Source: Stentor coeruleus (lineage: Eukaryota > Ciliophora > Heterotrichea > Heterotrichida > Stentoridae). From it: a stretch of 64,000 bases of DNA. The stretch spans positions 28,421-92,420 of the forward strand of contig MPUH01000161.1 of assembly GCA_001970955.1 (NCBI GenBank), in the 5' to 3' direction. Within the stretch, counting starts at the first letter, position 1; each line of letters opens with the position of its first letter. Below are positions 19,033 to 29,900 of the stretch, piece after piece. The notes under the pieces are model-generated. The model did no database searches. It saw nothing but the letters and a program-made list of their open reading frames with translations, and was not told where the DNA came from. Both the position numbers and the translations under genes were made by a program.

Positions 19033-20484
19033 ATGGAGAGAATAAAAAAAGCAGCCTCAGAACTCAAGCAAAAGTTTATAAAGTCTGATCTAGAAAAAGC
19101 AATTCATGCAATAATAAAAAGTTCTGAGCCTCCGCTTAAGACTGCATATTATTTCATCGCTGATCGGACTATTTTGTCTGAAGATTGTAAAGCTATCAAT
19201 AAAATACTTTGGGAATATTTAAAACCAGAGGAAAAAGATTGTTTTAAAATACTTAGAGCTTTTCAACTTGTCGAAGCTTTAGTCAAATTTGGTTCATTTT
19301 CTTTTGTTGTAGAATTAAGTAGTTCTTCACAGAAGTTTAGAAGTTTTATAGACTATTTTCCTGATGGGAAGTCTATAGAACAATGCACCATGGTCAGAGA
19401 AATCGTCAGGAGGTTGCTGAATTTATTCGCCCATGAAATTTTATTGGAGAATGAGAGGGATGAAGCCCGAAAACAAAGAGAAAAGACAATCGGTTTTTCT
19501 TCAATAAACTTTATTGAAGGAAAAGATATAGAAATGCATGAAAATTTTAAGGCTCAGGAGTTGACAAATTCGTCTGGCCTTTTATCGTCAATAAGGTATG
19601 ACCATGATAAGTTGCCAGTCACCAACGGCTTTTCATATGGCAGCCCAGAAGTAAATGATTATAGTAATGATTATCTTGCCCGTGAAAACCTTAAAAACCA
19701 AGAAATTTATATAGAAATACAAAGCAATCCAGGTGTTGCATCATTCATCCGAACCTTAGACAATGAAAAAAAAATTGACCTCCCAGCCTTAACACCCAAT
19801 CCAGAAAGCAAAACAATTGAGTCTAATCAAGTTAAAATAATGCAAAATAAAGACCAATTCCCTAAACATAAAACTGAACTTTTCGGATTTCCTATAAAAT
19901 CATCATCAAATCATAAAAACTATAATGAAAAATCAGATATAAGTACCCCTGAACCTAATAATGCAAATAAAATACAGTCAAACCCTTCTATTGATGGAAA
20001 ACTTTTTGGTATACCTTTGAAGAAAGCTCATATGCCTTCTCATCTCCACAACAAGTCTGAAATTAATTCAAACATGCTTGATTTTGATTTGCTTTCGTTA
20101 AATTTGGATTTAGAAATACCTAAAGCTCAAAATGACCAAAAAACAAGTCTAAATTCTAAACAAGAAAATCCTAAAAACCTTTTTTTATCAAATGAAGATA
20201 TTAAAACCGAACAGAAATCTGAAAACAATAATATCTTTGGGAATCTTAATATGAAAAATACTCATAAAAAGTCAGTAAGTAATATTAATGAAATTAGGCT
20301 CATAAAAGACTCTTTTGATTTTAATTCAACTTTTCCTCTTATAAAAACTGAAATATCTTCTAATAGTCAAGTATTGAATAATTTACCAAATGATTTAGAG
20401 GCTTCGCTTATGAATATAGATGATCTTACAAGAAGCCTATCAAAATCAGTTGCCCCGTTTAATACAAGATTGATCAGATCATAA
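19033..20484 (+). CDS. ENTH-domain (epsin-like) protein
   Basis: A 483-residue protein with an N-terminal ENTH domain (about residues 5-150), recognised from TAYYFIADRT, the LEALVKFGS-like helix (read here as VEALVKFGS) and the Arg/Lys-rich VREIVRRLLNLF helix. ENTH domains bind phosphoinositides and recruit clathrin adaptors at endocytic or Golgi membranes. The C-terminal 330 residues are disordered and Asn/Ser/Lys rich. They carry a twice-repeated KLFGxPxK-like motif (LFGFPIKSS, LFGIPLKKA) and a DFDLLSLNLD segment that could serve as a clathrin-box-like site. No intron is evident. The gene fits a role in vesicle coat assembly. Confidence 0.87.
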   Translation: MERIKKAASELKQKFIKSDLEKAIHAIIKSSEPPLKTAYYFIADRTILSEDCKAINKILWEYLKPEEKDCFKILRAFQLVEALVKFGSFSFVVELSSSSQKFRSFIDYFPDGKSIEQCTMVREIVRRLLNLFAHEILLENERDEARKQREKTIGFSSINFIEGKDIEMHENFKAQELTNSSGLLSSIRYDHDKLPVTNGFSYGSPEVNDYSNDYLARENLKNQEIYIEIQSNPGVASFIRTLDNEKKIDLPALTPNPESKTIESNQVKIMQNKDQFPKHKTELFGFPIKSSSNHKNYNEKSDISTPEPNNANKIQSNPSIDGKLFGIPLKKAHMPSHLHNKSEINSNMLDFDLLSLNLDLEIPKAQNDQKTSLNSKQENPKNLFLSNEDIKTEQKSENNNIFGNLNMKNTHKKSVSNINEIRLIKDSFDFNSTFPLIKTEISSNSQVLNNLPNDLEASLMNIDDLTRSLSKSVAPFNTRLIRS

Positions 20485-21311
20485 AAAATAATTTGGATAA
20501 ATAATAGGATTAAGCAAAAACTTCTATTTTATAGTTTTATTATGTTAATTCTATATTTTTGTTTTTTAATAATAGTAGATGATGATATATAATCATTTGC
20601 TTATAAACATTATAATTATTTCTAAGTTCAGATTTTATTTTAATATTGTTTATAAAAGTTTCTTCGAATAAATCAACTAATTATAAACTGACTACAATTG
20701 TTTTTTACTTAGCCTTAGAAGAAATTTCCTGAAATGTCTTTAAACTTCAATAATCACTTCTAAATTATACCATTTGTTGACTTCCAACTTTTCGACTTGA
20801 TAATAATAATCTGCCCTAACAGTATTTTTTTTAGAACAACAGTCTGCTTTCTATATTTACTTTGATTAATATAAGCTTTATAATGTTCAAAACCTATTTC
20901 ATGGATAATCATACTAACATATTTCATTTCTCTTTCCCAATTGTGAACTAGTTTATTTTTAAAGTTGTCAAGTTCTTTGATTTTTTCGTTAGACTTTTAG
21001 AGTTCTCTTCTTAATTATTGGGTTTCTTCATGATTTTTCGTTATGATTTCTGTAATTTTGGCTGTTAGCATATCAGAATAGTATGATTCTTGAAAAGAAT
21101 TTTCAGAATTCACTATATAAATGAGGTCCTCTTTTTCTTTGGTTTTAATTTTTTTAATTGTTTAAATCTTTTTCCTGTTCATCATTTAGGGAAGATGATT
21201 ACTTATATTATTCCTTCATAAGATTAAAGTATATTAAGCCAGATGACCAAATTATAATTCTAATCTTAAAAATAATTAATTCTTAAATGGATCATAACTT
21301 TAATATAAATT
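20485..21311. other. Convergent spacer holding a decayed coding relic
   Basis: 827 bases between the ENTH gene and the lipocalin gene. Most of it (about 20690-21270) reads on the minus strand as a stop-ridden, frame-shifted coiled-coil protein, listed separately. Confidence 0.5.
20690..21270 (-). pseudogene. Relic of a coiled-coil protein gene
   Basis: The minus strand reads like real protein over about 150 codons: KEDLIYIVNSENSFQESYY, then an ITEIITKNHEET helix, then NKLVHNWEREMKYVSMIIHE followed by IGFEHYKAYINQSKYR. About six TAA codons sit at places where Gln would suit, and there are at least two frame shifts, one in an A-run near 20860. The WExEM..HEIG pattern vaguely recalls the end of large coiled-coil adaptor proteins, but I cannot name a family with confidence. 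It is best read as a pseudogene. Confidence 0.42.
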
Positions 21312-21908
21312 TTAGCAACCTTCGTGGTTTGTCTTTACCAATTTGCTTATAGGGATACCTAAACTCTCTATAATTTTATAGTAACCCGGAACTTCTTCTA
21401 TATTAAAATCCCTAGCAATAACCCAAACATATTTCCAATGAAAAATCCCAAAAGACCTACAAGTAAAAACCAACGCAGTCCTCGTATAATCAGTATGCAC
21501 AACTTTATAATCTCCAAGTGGAGCATATCTAAAAAATTTCGGATACAATTGCCCAGGGATATTTGTATCAACGAACACTTCACCAAGCATACTAACATTA
21601 TTCCCGTTAATTATTTCGGAATTAAGCACAGCTACTCTTTTATCATCCCTTATATAATACAATGTTTGTGTACAATTCCCACTTGACCAAGGGAAATCTA
21701 TAGTTTTTGTTATACCATACCATGTGCCTAGATAATCTATAGCGCGAAAATTTCCTGCTGAGTATAAAAAATAATCACTTTTTGATGAAACATATTTTTC
21801 GATGTCTAATGGTATTGAAGGGCATGGACCCCATGCAAAAAACCCATATACAGTTAAGGGTTTAATAAAAAGCAAAAGAAAAATAAAGGTCTTATAGCTT
21901 GTATCCAT
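21312..21908 (-). CDS. Lipocalin (apolipoprotein D/Blc-like), secreted
   Basis: This 198-residue protein has a signal peptide (first about 22 residues, FIFLLLFIKPLTVYGF). The lipocalin signature follows: GTWYGI at residues 61-66 (first conserved region, GxW), the DYTRTALVFTCRSF strand region, and WVIARDF near the C-terminal helix (GYYKIIESLGI). Lipocalins of this type bind small hydrophobic ligands in a beta-barrel. Four or more Cys residues suggest disulphides, fitting secretion. The upstream flank is extremely G-rich on the plus strand, as at other minus-strand starts. No neighbour suggests the ligand. Confidence 0.88.
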   Translation of the reverse strand: MDTSYKTFIFLLLFIKPLTVYGFFAWGPCPSIPLDIEKYVSSKSDYFLYSAGNFRAIDYLGTWYGITKTIDFPWSSGNCTQTLYYIRDDKRVAVLNSEIINGNNVSMLGEVFVDTNIPGQLYPKFFRYAPLGDYKVVHTDYTRTALVFTCRSFGIFHWKYVWVIARDFNIEEVPGYYKIIESLGIPISKLVKTNHEGC

Positions 21909-22516
21909 TATAAAATTGATATAAAAAGAATGAATTTTTTTTGGAATATGTGAATGGATATAATAATAATAGTTAATAAATGTGTTTGATTTGAGTGAAT
22001 AAGTTCTATGTTAGAAGATTTTTTTTTTTTGGAATTGACTGGATTGGTGTAGGAATTTTTAGGTTGTTGTAAGTTGTATGAGGAATTATTATATGATTAA
22101 TGAACTTTTAGGAATTTTTTTGTAGTTAAAGTGGTTAATTGAATGTATGGGAAAATAATTGGTTTAGACTTTATGAATTTTTGAGGAAGATATTTTTTAT
22201 TGTGAGGAATGATTTAAATGGGAAACTAAATAGAAAGGCTAGAGGTGTATGCTTTACCTCACTTTTAGTATAATATTAAGGTATAACATTAGTCTATATA
22301 ACCACTTCGTACCAAACTCTATTCATCTAACACAAACTATAAAACCCAAAAAATATTAATAATCTTTTCAATTCCTCATATTCAAACTGCATTAAAAAAA
22401 CCCTAAAAACTCTTAATTAAAGCCCTAATCTCACTAAAATCACTCAAAATTTTATATCAGCAAATCAACTCATTAAAATTTTCTTCTACTTAAAACATAT
22501 AAAATCGCCAGCTAAT
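21909..22516. other. Divergent spacer, clearest G-to-C switch
   Basis: Between the lipocalin (minus) and the first giant membrane protein (plus). I count 41 G and 3 C in 22021-22200, but 3 G and 39 C in 22321-22500. No coding frame seen. Confidence 0.75.
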
Positions 22517-25500
22517 ATGTTAATCCTACTGATTTCCTTATCTTCAGTTCTGAGCACAAACTTTGAAAGCATAGTCCTTTTCCAAGATGAAGCCTTCAGT
22601 TTAAACCTTTACAACCATTTTACAGAAGACTCATTCTTTATCCCTGACTACTTGACATTCACTTCAAATTCCTCAACTATACAATTGCCACATCCTTTAG
22701 ACCTAGCTTTTCTCTACGGATACAACTATTCAAATCCAATATCAAATAATTCATTACCTTATATCACATATGCGGCCTGGAGTAATAATTCTACAACTTT
22801 TCTTATCGACTTTTCAAACAATACTTTATATTTCTTTCAAATGTCTTTAACAAATCCAATATCATATATCATGAATTATACACTTGATTATGCAATAAGA
22901 CAAATTTCTATATACAATCCTACAGATATTGAAGCATATTGTATTGTCCTAACTTGGTCAGATAAAAATATTGTTTTTGTATTAAACTTGAACTATTTCA
23001 CAGAAGAAATTCATGATTTTGATGTGATTGAGTTAGTATTATGGGATTTGTATTATGTTGAAAATTTAAAGACTTGCTCGGTTAACAACACTTTTTTTAT
23101 ACCTTTTATAGGTTCGATAAGTGAAAATGGAGTGGTTTTTATATACAATTTTGCTAATGTTTATAATCCAGTGTTGTTTCAGTATGCTAATAATTATTAT
23201 GAGATTCTGGATTCTGAGTTTACACCTATTGATATTGCTGTTATAAATACTATTGATATTCTTAAACCTGTTTTCGCTATATTGGATTTATCAAATACAA
23301 TAATTTTTTTGATTAATAACGAAAGTGGTTTTCAGATAAGCCATTCAATTTTTTTAGATGAATATGGAACTGTTAATTGTATTAAAGCGGTAGGCTCGGA
23401 GTTTATAAATAATGTTTATAAAAACTTAGGGGTTATAGTCGCTGGAACTCAAAATGGTATTGTTTTTATTGATTATGACTTAGCCTCACAAATGTATTAT
23501 GTTTTGAGTTCAACTTATCAAAACTTATCTATAGTTCCTGCGCTGCAAACCGTCGTAATTTACGACACTTTTTTCACTCTACTTGAAACAGGCCAACTCA
23601 TGATAACTTATGATAACATTTATTCTAAAGTTAAAATCTACTGTATAAATACAGAAATAGCTGAAGAAAATATAACATTCACAAAATGGGGAGTTTTCCA
23701 AAGTTTTAATTCCTACATATTCATCTTTTCTGAAACTTCAAGTATTCAAGCATATACCATAAGCTTTGATCTCCCTATAGCATATTTCCAAAATAGCAAA
23801 AATGAAACAATAAGTATTATAGCTTCTAATCCTATACAACAATATAAAGAACTTATAGTCAAATTAGACATTATTAATAATTTTAATGACATTTTGTATT
23901 GTTCTGATTATAATTATGTTGAAGATCACAATTCTACTAAAAGGATCATTTTTGAAGGTTTTCAAGCAAGTATCGATATTAATGTTTATGAGTATATTTC
24001 AGGAAGGAATTCATCATTTATTGTTGATATTGAAAATAACAATTTGTTTAGTTTAAGTGATTATAATGTAAAAGTTAAGGAAAGTGGATTCCCGGATTTA
24101 AAGAAATTTTACACAAAAATCGTCTCTTCAAAATGGTATAATGTGGCTGTAGATGATGAAGGTGCTGATTATTATGATAATTCTTTCAATAATTTATATA
24201 AAAGAGTGAGTCTGCCTAATATATTGGAAGTTATGATTTTTGAAGGCATTACTTATTTCTCTTATTATGATGGATCATCATTTATATACCTGCATAATAT
24301 TTTCAAGACACAAAAGTTGAAAACTATAGGAAACTGTACTCATTTACTAATGGCAAATAACTTTCTAGTCTGTGGAGGTTTTACATTTATTAACATTTTC
24401 TATTGTGAAATTCTGGAATGTTATCTAGCTTATAATGAGACTTTCAACAATTCTACTATAATGATTTCTATGGCACTATCATACAACCCTCTTGGGATTT
24501 ATCCACCTATTTTATATCTCCTAACTGATAAAAATGAAATTCTCTTAAACTTTATTCCCATAGTTTTATTATACGGGGTAAATTCTAACTATACTATTAC
24601 CCATATTGAACCTAATTGTTTTTTTATTCGAGCTTCAGCTAACCAATTCTATACAATAACACCTTTTGATATATTCGTATATACACCTTTGCTATCTTAT
24701 GTTAGAAAAATTCCTTTTAATTCTGGAATAAATAGTGCGCATATTTTAAATGATTTTCTTTATGTAATAAATCAAACTGGATATTTGACTATGATTGATG
24801 GTAAACAACCTGTAATAAATTCGTATTATTATGAAAAAAATATAGATGATAATTGTACACTTAATAGTGTGTGGTTTGATAGGAAAGCAGCTTATTATGG
24901 GTTATTATGTAGTAAAGATGGGGCTAATCAGATTTATAAAATTTATATTACTAGATGTCCTATGGAAGGCTTGATGACTGCCTGCGATTATTTTATAACT
25001 TTTAGTGTGAGAGTTTTGCTGCCATTACAGGCAACAGAAGGGATTTATTATCAAACTGTCACAATTTCAGCTGAAAATCAGTTTAATACCCTTCCTATTA
25101 CTATTGTTTTTGAATATATAATTTTTGGACAGGCAGCATTACTTGGGCCTAATTCTAAGCTCACACAATATACTTATCCTTATGACTTCTCTCACTCATA
25201 CAATTTACACGAGGTTTTTACTGGGAATAATCTTGGATACTCAATAAAATTTAACAACCGAATTTCAAATACAGCAGAATGTTGTGATCCTATTATAATA
25301 AACCAAAACATTGAAGAACTCACAATTTTTGACTACAGAGAAAGCGTTCTTTCGATAACCGCTATTCCAAACACAAATTTTACCTTAGCATCTACAAAAA
25401 GTGGGTTTGTTGTACTGATGGAAATAGATAAGTTTAATAAAACTGTCAATATAAAAAAATACTTTAGCCTTATAAACATCATAACCTCAGGTGTCCAATG

Positions 25501-26785
25501 TATTTCAATCCAAACTGTCTCAGTTATAAATAACACAGTCTTAATCATGGCGGCTTGTAAAACAAAAATTTTTTATTCAATATACTGGGAAGGGGTTAAC
25601 AATAAAGAATTAACTATTACTAAAGGGATGGTATCAGCATTAACCTTAGACCTTTCAAATTTGGAAATGATCATGAAATGGAATTATTTCATATTCGCAA
25701 TACCTAAAGTATTAAAAATCATCACTGGCAGCATGTATACTTTTACTGTAATTTTAATCAGTGAAGTATATTTTTACATTGATGTTTATATGAATAATTT
25801 TTTACTTAGAGTCGATATGACTTGGAATGGGGTTACAATAACAAAAATCCAATACGAGCATATTTCAATGTTGTCTTTAAATTTAACAAGTTTTACAGCT
25901 ATGTCTGTAGATGGTTTTTATAACAAAAACTTGCATGTTATTGTTGCAGATTATTGGCAAGGACTTTTGATACTAAAAATTGTTGATAATATTTCTAGAG
26001 TTTTACATATGATTCCTGGAATTCCTGGAGACCCATTTGTAAGTGTTGGTACTGTTCATAAAGGCTTTCATGTTGTAACTAAAAGTGGGTTATTAAAAAC
26101 ATTTATTTTTTCAGGGAATATGTTCCCAGTTTTTCTTGAAAACCGATATCCATTCACAACTTCTGAATATAAAATCTCATCAATCGCATCTTTTGTTATT
26201 CCTAATGATTATTATAATTCAAGATATCTGATATATCCAGTTATGTATGATGAAATTAATATGTATTATAGAGTTGTAGATACAATGATGGAATTTTCAA
26301 GTTATGTGATGAAAGATTTGATTGTTGAAAACAATCTTGTTAGTACTGATTATAATATGTATTATGCAACTTTTATAAGCCCATATTGTTTTTGTTTTAT
26401 TGTCAATAGTACGAAAGTAATCTTTTATTCGCTTAATGATTTTTTACTTGTAAAACCTAGTCTTACTATATCTGGTTATAAACTTATGAGGAAAAAATGG
26501 GATAGTAATAATTTTAAAATAAACCTTGTTGCCGAAAATAAAAACAGTCAAGCGGATATAACTTTTTATTTAAATATAACTGGGCCACATTCGGAAAATA
26601 ATTATAATGATGGGAAAGTACAACCTTGGGTTTTAGTTGTGATAGCTGTTACTACACTTATTGTACTAATGGTTAGTGTTAAAATTGTCCACAAGTTTGT
26701 GTTTTCAAGAAGAAGAAGAAGATTAGTTAGAATGGATTCAGGTTATATAGCAGGGGAAGAAATATCGTTAGAAGGTAATAGATAA
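22517..26785 (+). CDS. Giant type I membrane glycoprotein, tandem member 1
   Basis: This 1,422-residue protein has a signal peptide (MLILLISLSSVLS), a very long ectodomain rich in Asn, Tyr, Phe and Ser with many N-x-S/T sequons, and one transmembrane helix (about 1372-1393). A basic 26-residue tail starts with SRRRRRLVR. Three copies of a short aromatic motif of the form Y-x-x-F/I-x-G-x-N-L lie near residues 28-52, 486 (VYEYISGRNSSF) and 895 (LHEVFTGNNLGYSI). This marks three modules of about 400-450 residues, and the motif resembles the edge strand of cadherin-like (CADG) or Ig-like domains. I do not recognise a named family. It is the most diverged of the three tandem paralogues and probably a surface or endomembrane receptor or adhesin. 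Confidence 0.85.
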   Translation: MLILLISLSSVLSTNFESIVLFQDEAFSLNLYNHFTEDSFFIPDYLTFTSNSSTIQLPHPLDLAFLYGYNYSNPISNNSLPYITYAAWSNNSTTFLIDFSNNTLYFFQMSLTNPISYIMNYTLDYAIRQISIYNPTDIEAYCIVLTWSDKNIVFVLNLNYFTEEIHDFDVIELVLWDLYYVENLKTCSVNNTFFIPFIGSISENGVVFIYNFANVYNPVLFQYANNYYEILDSEFTPIDIAVINTIDILKPVFAILDLSNTIIFLINNESGFQISHSIFLDEYGTVNCIKAVGSEFINNVYKNLGVIVAGTQNGIVFIDYDLASQMYYVLSSTYQNLSIVPALQTVVIYDTFFTLLETGQLMITYDNIYSKVKIYCINTEIAEENITFTKWGVFQSFNSYIFIFSETSSIQAYTISFDLPIAYFQNSKNETISIIASNPIQQYKELIVKLDIINNFNDILYCSDYNYVEDHNSTKRIIFEGFQASIDINVYEYISGRNSSFIVDIENNNLFSLSDYNVKVKESGFPDLKKFYTKIVSSKWYNVAVDDEGADYYDNSFNNLYKRVSLPNILEVMIFEGITYFSYYDGSSFIYLHNIFKTQKLKTIGNCTHLLMANNFLVCGGFTFINIFYCEILECYLAYNETFNNSTIMISMALSYNPLGIYPPILYLLTDKNEILLNFIPIVLLYGVNSNYTITHIEPNCFFIRASANQFYTITPFDIFVYTPLLSYVRKIPFNSGINSAHILNDFLYVINQTGYLTMIDGKQPVINSYYYEKNIDDNCTLNSVWFDRKAAYYGLLCSKDGANQIYKIYITRCPMEGLMTACDYFITFSVRVLLPLQATEGIYYQTVTISAENQFNTLPITIVFEYIIFGQAALLGPNSKLTQYTYPYDFSHSYNLHEVFTGNNLGYSIKFNNRISNTAECCDPIIINQNIEELTIFDYRESVLSITAIPNTNFTLASTKSGFVVLMEIDKFNKTVNIKKYFSLINIITSGVQCISIQTVSVINNTVLIMAACKTKIFYSIYWEGVNNKELTITKGMVSALTLDLSNLEMIMKWNYFIFAIPKVLKIITGSMYTFTVILISEVYFYIDVYMNNFLLRVDMTWNGVTITKIQYEHISMLSLNLTSFTAMSVDGFYNKNLHVIVADYWQGLLILKIVDNISRVLHMIPGIPGDPFVSVGTVHKGFHVVTKSGLLKTFIFSGNMFPVFLENRYPFTTSEYKISSIASFVIPNDYYNSRYLIYPVMYDEINMYYRVVDTMMEFSSYVMKDLIVENNLVSTDYNMYYATFISPYCFCFIVNSTKVIFYSLNDFLLVKPSLTISGYKLMRKKWDSNNFKINLVAENKNSQADITFYLNITGPHSENNYNDGKVQPWVLVVIAVTTLIVLMVSVKIVHKFVFSRRRRRLVRMDSGYIAGEEISLEGNR

Positions 26786-26916
26786 TATTAGAATATATAT
26801 GGTATGTAAATAATAAGTTATTAAAATTAGTATTTATTTTTTATAGTCATTTACTCATACTACCCCATATGCCAATTTTACTCTAGCATTTATTATAATA
26901 ATAGTCTTAATAATAA

Positions 26917-29900
26917 ATGCTAATATTTATGCTATTCTTTTCATCTCTCAGCCAAAATGTGGAGTTGATTCAAGAACTTGGCGAAATCCTCTTGATGGAA
27001 TCGGAAAGTGTCAAACTAAATCTTTACGATTATTTCTTTGGTGAATATCTGACTTTCAGCTCAAATTCTTCCGGACTAAACATGCCAGGCCCTTTAAAAA
27101 TAAAGGAATCTCAGAAGCATTCATATCATAAACCATACTCAGACCCTATTATTGGTTCTGAATTCCTAGTATTTGATTCAGAAAATACAACTTATCTTAT
27201 AGACTTCCAAGGTTCTATTCTATTCTTATATACAATTTCTTCATCAAAACAAATCCTATCATATGAATCAAGTGCTGATATAGGATTTCCTATAAGCCAA
27301 GTGACTTATTGGGATAATTTAGGTCAGTTAAACTTATTAGTCTTATGTCAGAGCTCTAAAAACTTAGTATTTTTGTTAGATTTCCCTGAGATTCAAAACT
27401 CAGATGTAATGCTGATACCACTTTGGGACCTTTATTATATTAAAGGACTTAAGACATGTAATTTTGTTAATACTACTTTCATATCTTTTGTTGGGAATAC
27501 TTATTCAGACCATGGAATGCTTTTAATTTATGACTTTACTGAACCTTTACTTCCTAACCTTATATATTATGTGCAGCACCCTTATGAAGATATTAATGAA
27601 AAATTTGTCCCTATTGACTTAATCTCTATAATATATGATGATACTCTTACTCAACTTGTTGTCCTAAATGAAGTTTTCGGTTTAGAAGTGATTATTTTTA
27701 ACAACTATATATTCTCAACCACAGCAAGAATCCAACTTACTGAGTTTTCATGTTTAATTAATATGCATAGAGTGACAAGTAAAGTTTACTCTAATGTTGA
27801 GTATAACTTTTTTCCAATATCAGTATCCACATGTAAAGGTGTGGTAGTTGTGGATTTCTTTTCAAATATGCCAATGTTTTTTCTCAAAGGAGTTAATGAA
27901 TCAGGTTCGATTTTCGGTGCTTTAAACGTAGTAGCTATAGATAACATATTTTTTTACATGCTAAGCAATTTTGCATTTGTAATTGCAATAGACCGCGGAA
28001 CTAGCCAGGACCTTATTTACTATCTAAATTTAACAAAAGAAGTATCTTCATCAGCTGGGTATTTAAAATGGACAGTGTTTTTTATAGAAAATTCATATGT
28101 TTTGATAGCAAGCGATTCTAAAAGCATTACTTTATATAGTTTGAATTTCTCTTTACCTACAGCTGAAATCAGCAGATATTGTGGTGATGAGGAAATTAAT
28201 ATTACAGCATCAAATTATTTAAATAAATCTGTGTCAAGTGTTTTAAAGATAAATCAACTAGATAATTTCGATATAATAGAATTTATTTATGCATACAGAT
28301 TAAGAGAGTGTAATGATACAGAAATACAAGTTATTTTTGAAGGGTTTTCACAACTTATTGATTTCCCTGTTTATGACTATATTTCAGGAAGAAACATGTC
28401 TTTTGAGTTCATTCAATACATTTATGATGACAATTTTGCTATCGTCCCAGGTGATTTTGCAAAAGTCTCTTATAAAACACAAATTCCTATTAATTCAACA
28501 TGCCAACAAATTTTATTTACTAAAATGCAATATTTTCTTGTCTATACAGACTCAATAGAGATTTATAGTTCAATTGATTCCAAGTTTATTCAAACTATTA
28601 GTGTTGAAAATTTGATACTGACTTATGCTATTGGTAATTATGTGTTTATGACTTTTTATAACTCATCAGGAAACTATCTTGAAGTTTATACATTTGGGAG
28701 AATAGATGTGGTTGAGACTCAGGTAATGTGCAATTTTTTGCAAATGGTTCTTGATACTTTAATTTGTGCTGGGGATAAATTACTTCAAATGTTTGCTATA
28801 TATTCAGGTTTAATAAATTCTTCTTCAACTTACACTTTTCCTTTATCATTAAACACACAAATTATTTCAATTGCATTATTCGTATTTGATCCTGAATTAT
28901 TTAAATCTCATCTTTATGTACTTACAAGTGATGGCGAAATAACATTATTTAGTCTCAATAATAATCTTCCAAGCTTTAATCTTATCCAATCTTTTTCAGT
29001 TACAGATTTCAGTTCTATATTAGCAAGTCAACAACATCTTTATGTAATTACAGATTATTCGATTGACATTTATTTAAATATGCAAATAATTAGATCGATA
29101 CCTTTTACCCAGAAAATTGTATTATCCTATTTGCTTATGAATTTTGTTTATGCTATAACAGAAGATGGTGAACTTGTAATGGTAGATGGATTACAAAGTG
29201 TTATGAATTCTTACTTTTGGGAAACTAATGTTGAAAAAAATTGTACTTTTAGTAATCCTTGGTTTGATAGTAAAAATAAACCCCTTTTCGGTTTTTTGTG
29301 CCAAGATCAAAATTCAGAGAAAGTATTTTATATTTACCAGTCGAAGTGCCCAAATCATTATGATGTTTCATATTGCACAATATCCTTGCCTTTAGAAATC
29401 ACTTTAAATTACCCAAACCAAACAAACACTGATATATACCCACAAATGATATTAATATTAGCTTCTAATGATTTCAGCAATAAAGACCTTTACGTAACTT
29501 TAGATTTGGTTGTATATGGTCAAGCAGTAGCTCTTATAAACCCTGATTCTATTAAAAAATCAATATCAATCGAATATAATGTAGGTTTTTCTGATTATAT
29601 GCTTGATATATTTACAGGAAATAATATGGAACTCTCTTTATTTATAAAAAATAATATTATTGAACCAGACTCAGAATATAACCCTTTAAAATTAAAACCC
29701 AATTTATCAACTACAAGCATTTATAACACAACTAATAATGATATTTTAATGGGTATGACATCAATATCAAACACCCCAATTATTGTTGTTGCGACACTAA
29801 ACGGGAAAATTATTTTTATGAATAGTTCTTCTGATGGACAAACCAATAAAATGAAAACTATAGGGTTTATTGACATAAAAATCTTTTTTGGTAGTCAAGG

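Noticed and set aside
20690-21270. Alternative genetic code (TAA/TAG = Gln) for the whole genome
   Set aside because: All intact genes use TAA, TAG or TGA as stops and encode Gln by CAA/CAG; only the decayed spacers show TAA at Gln-like positions.
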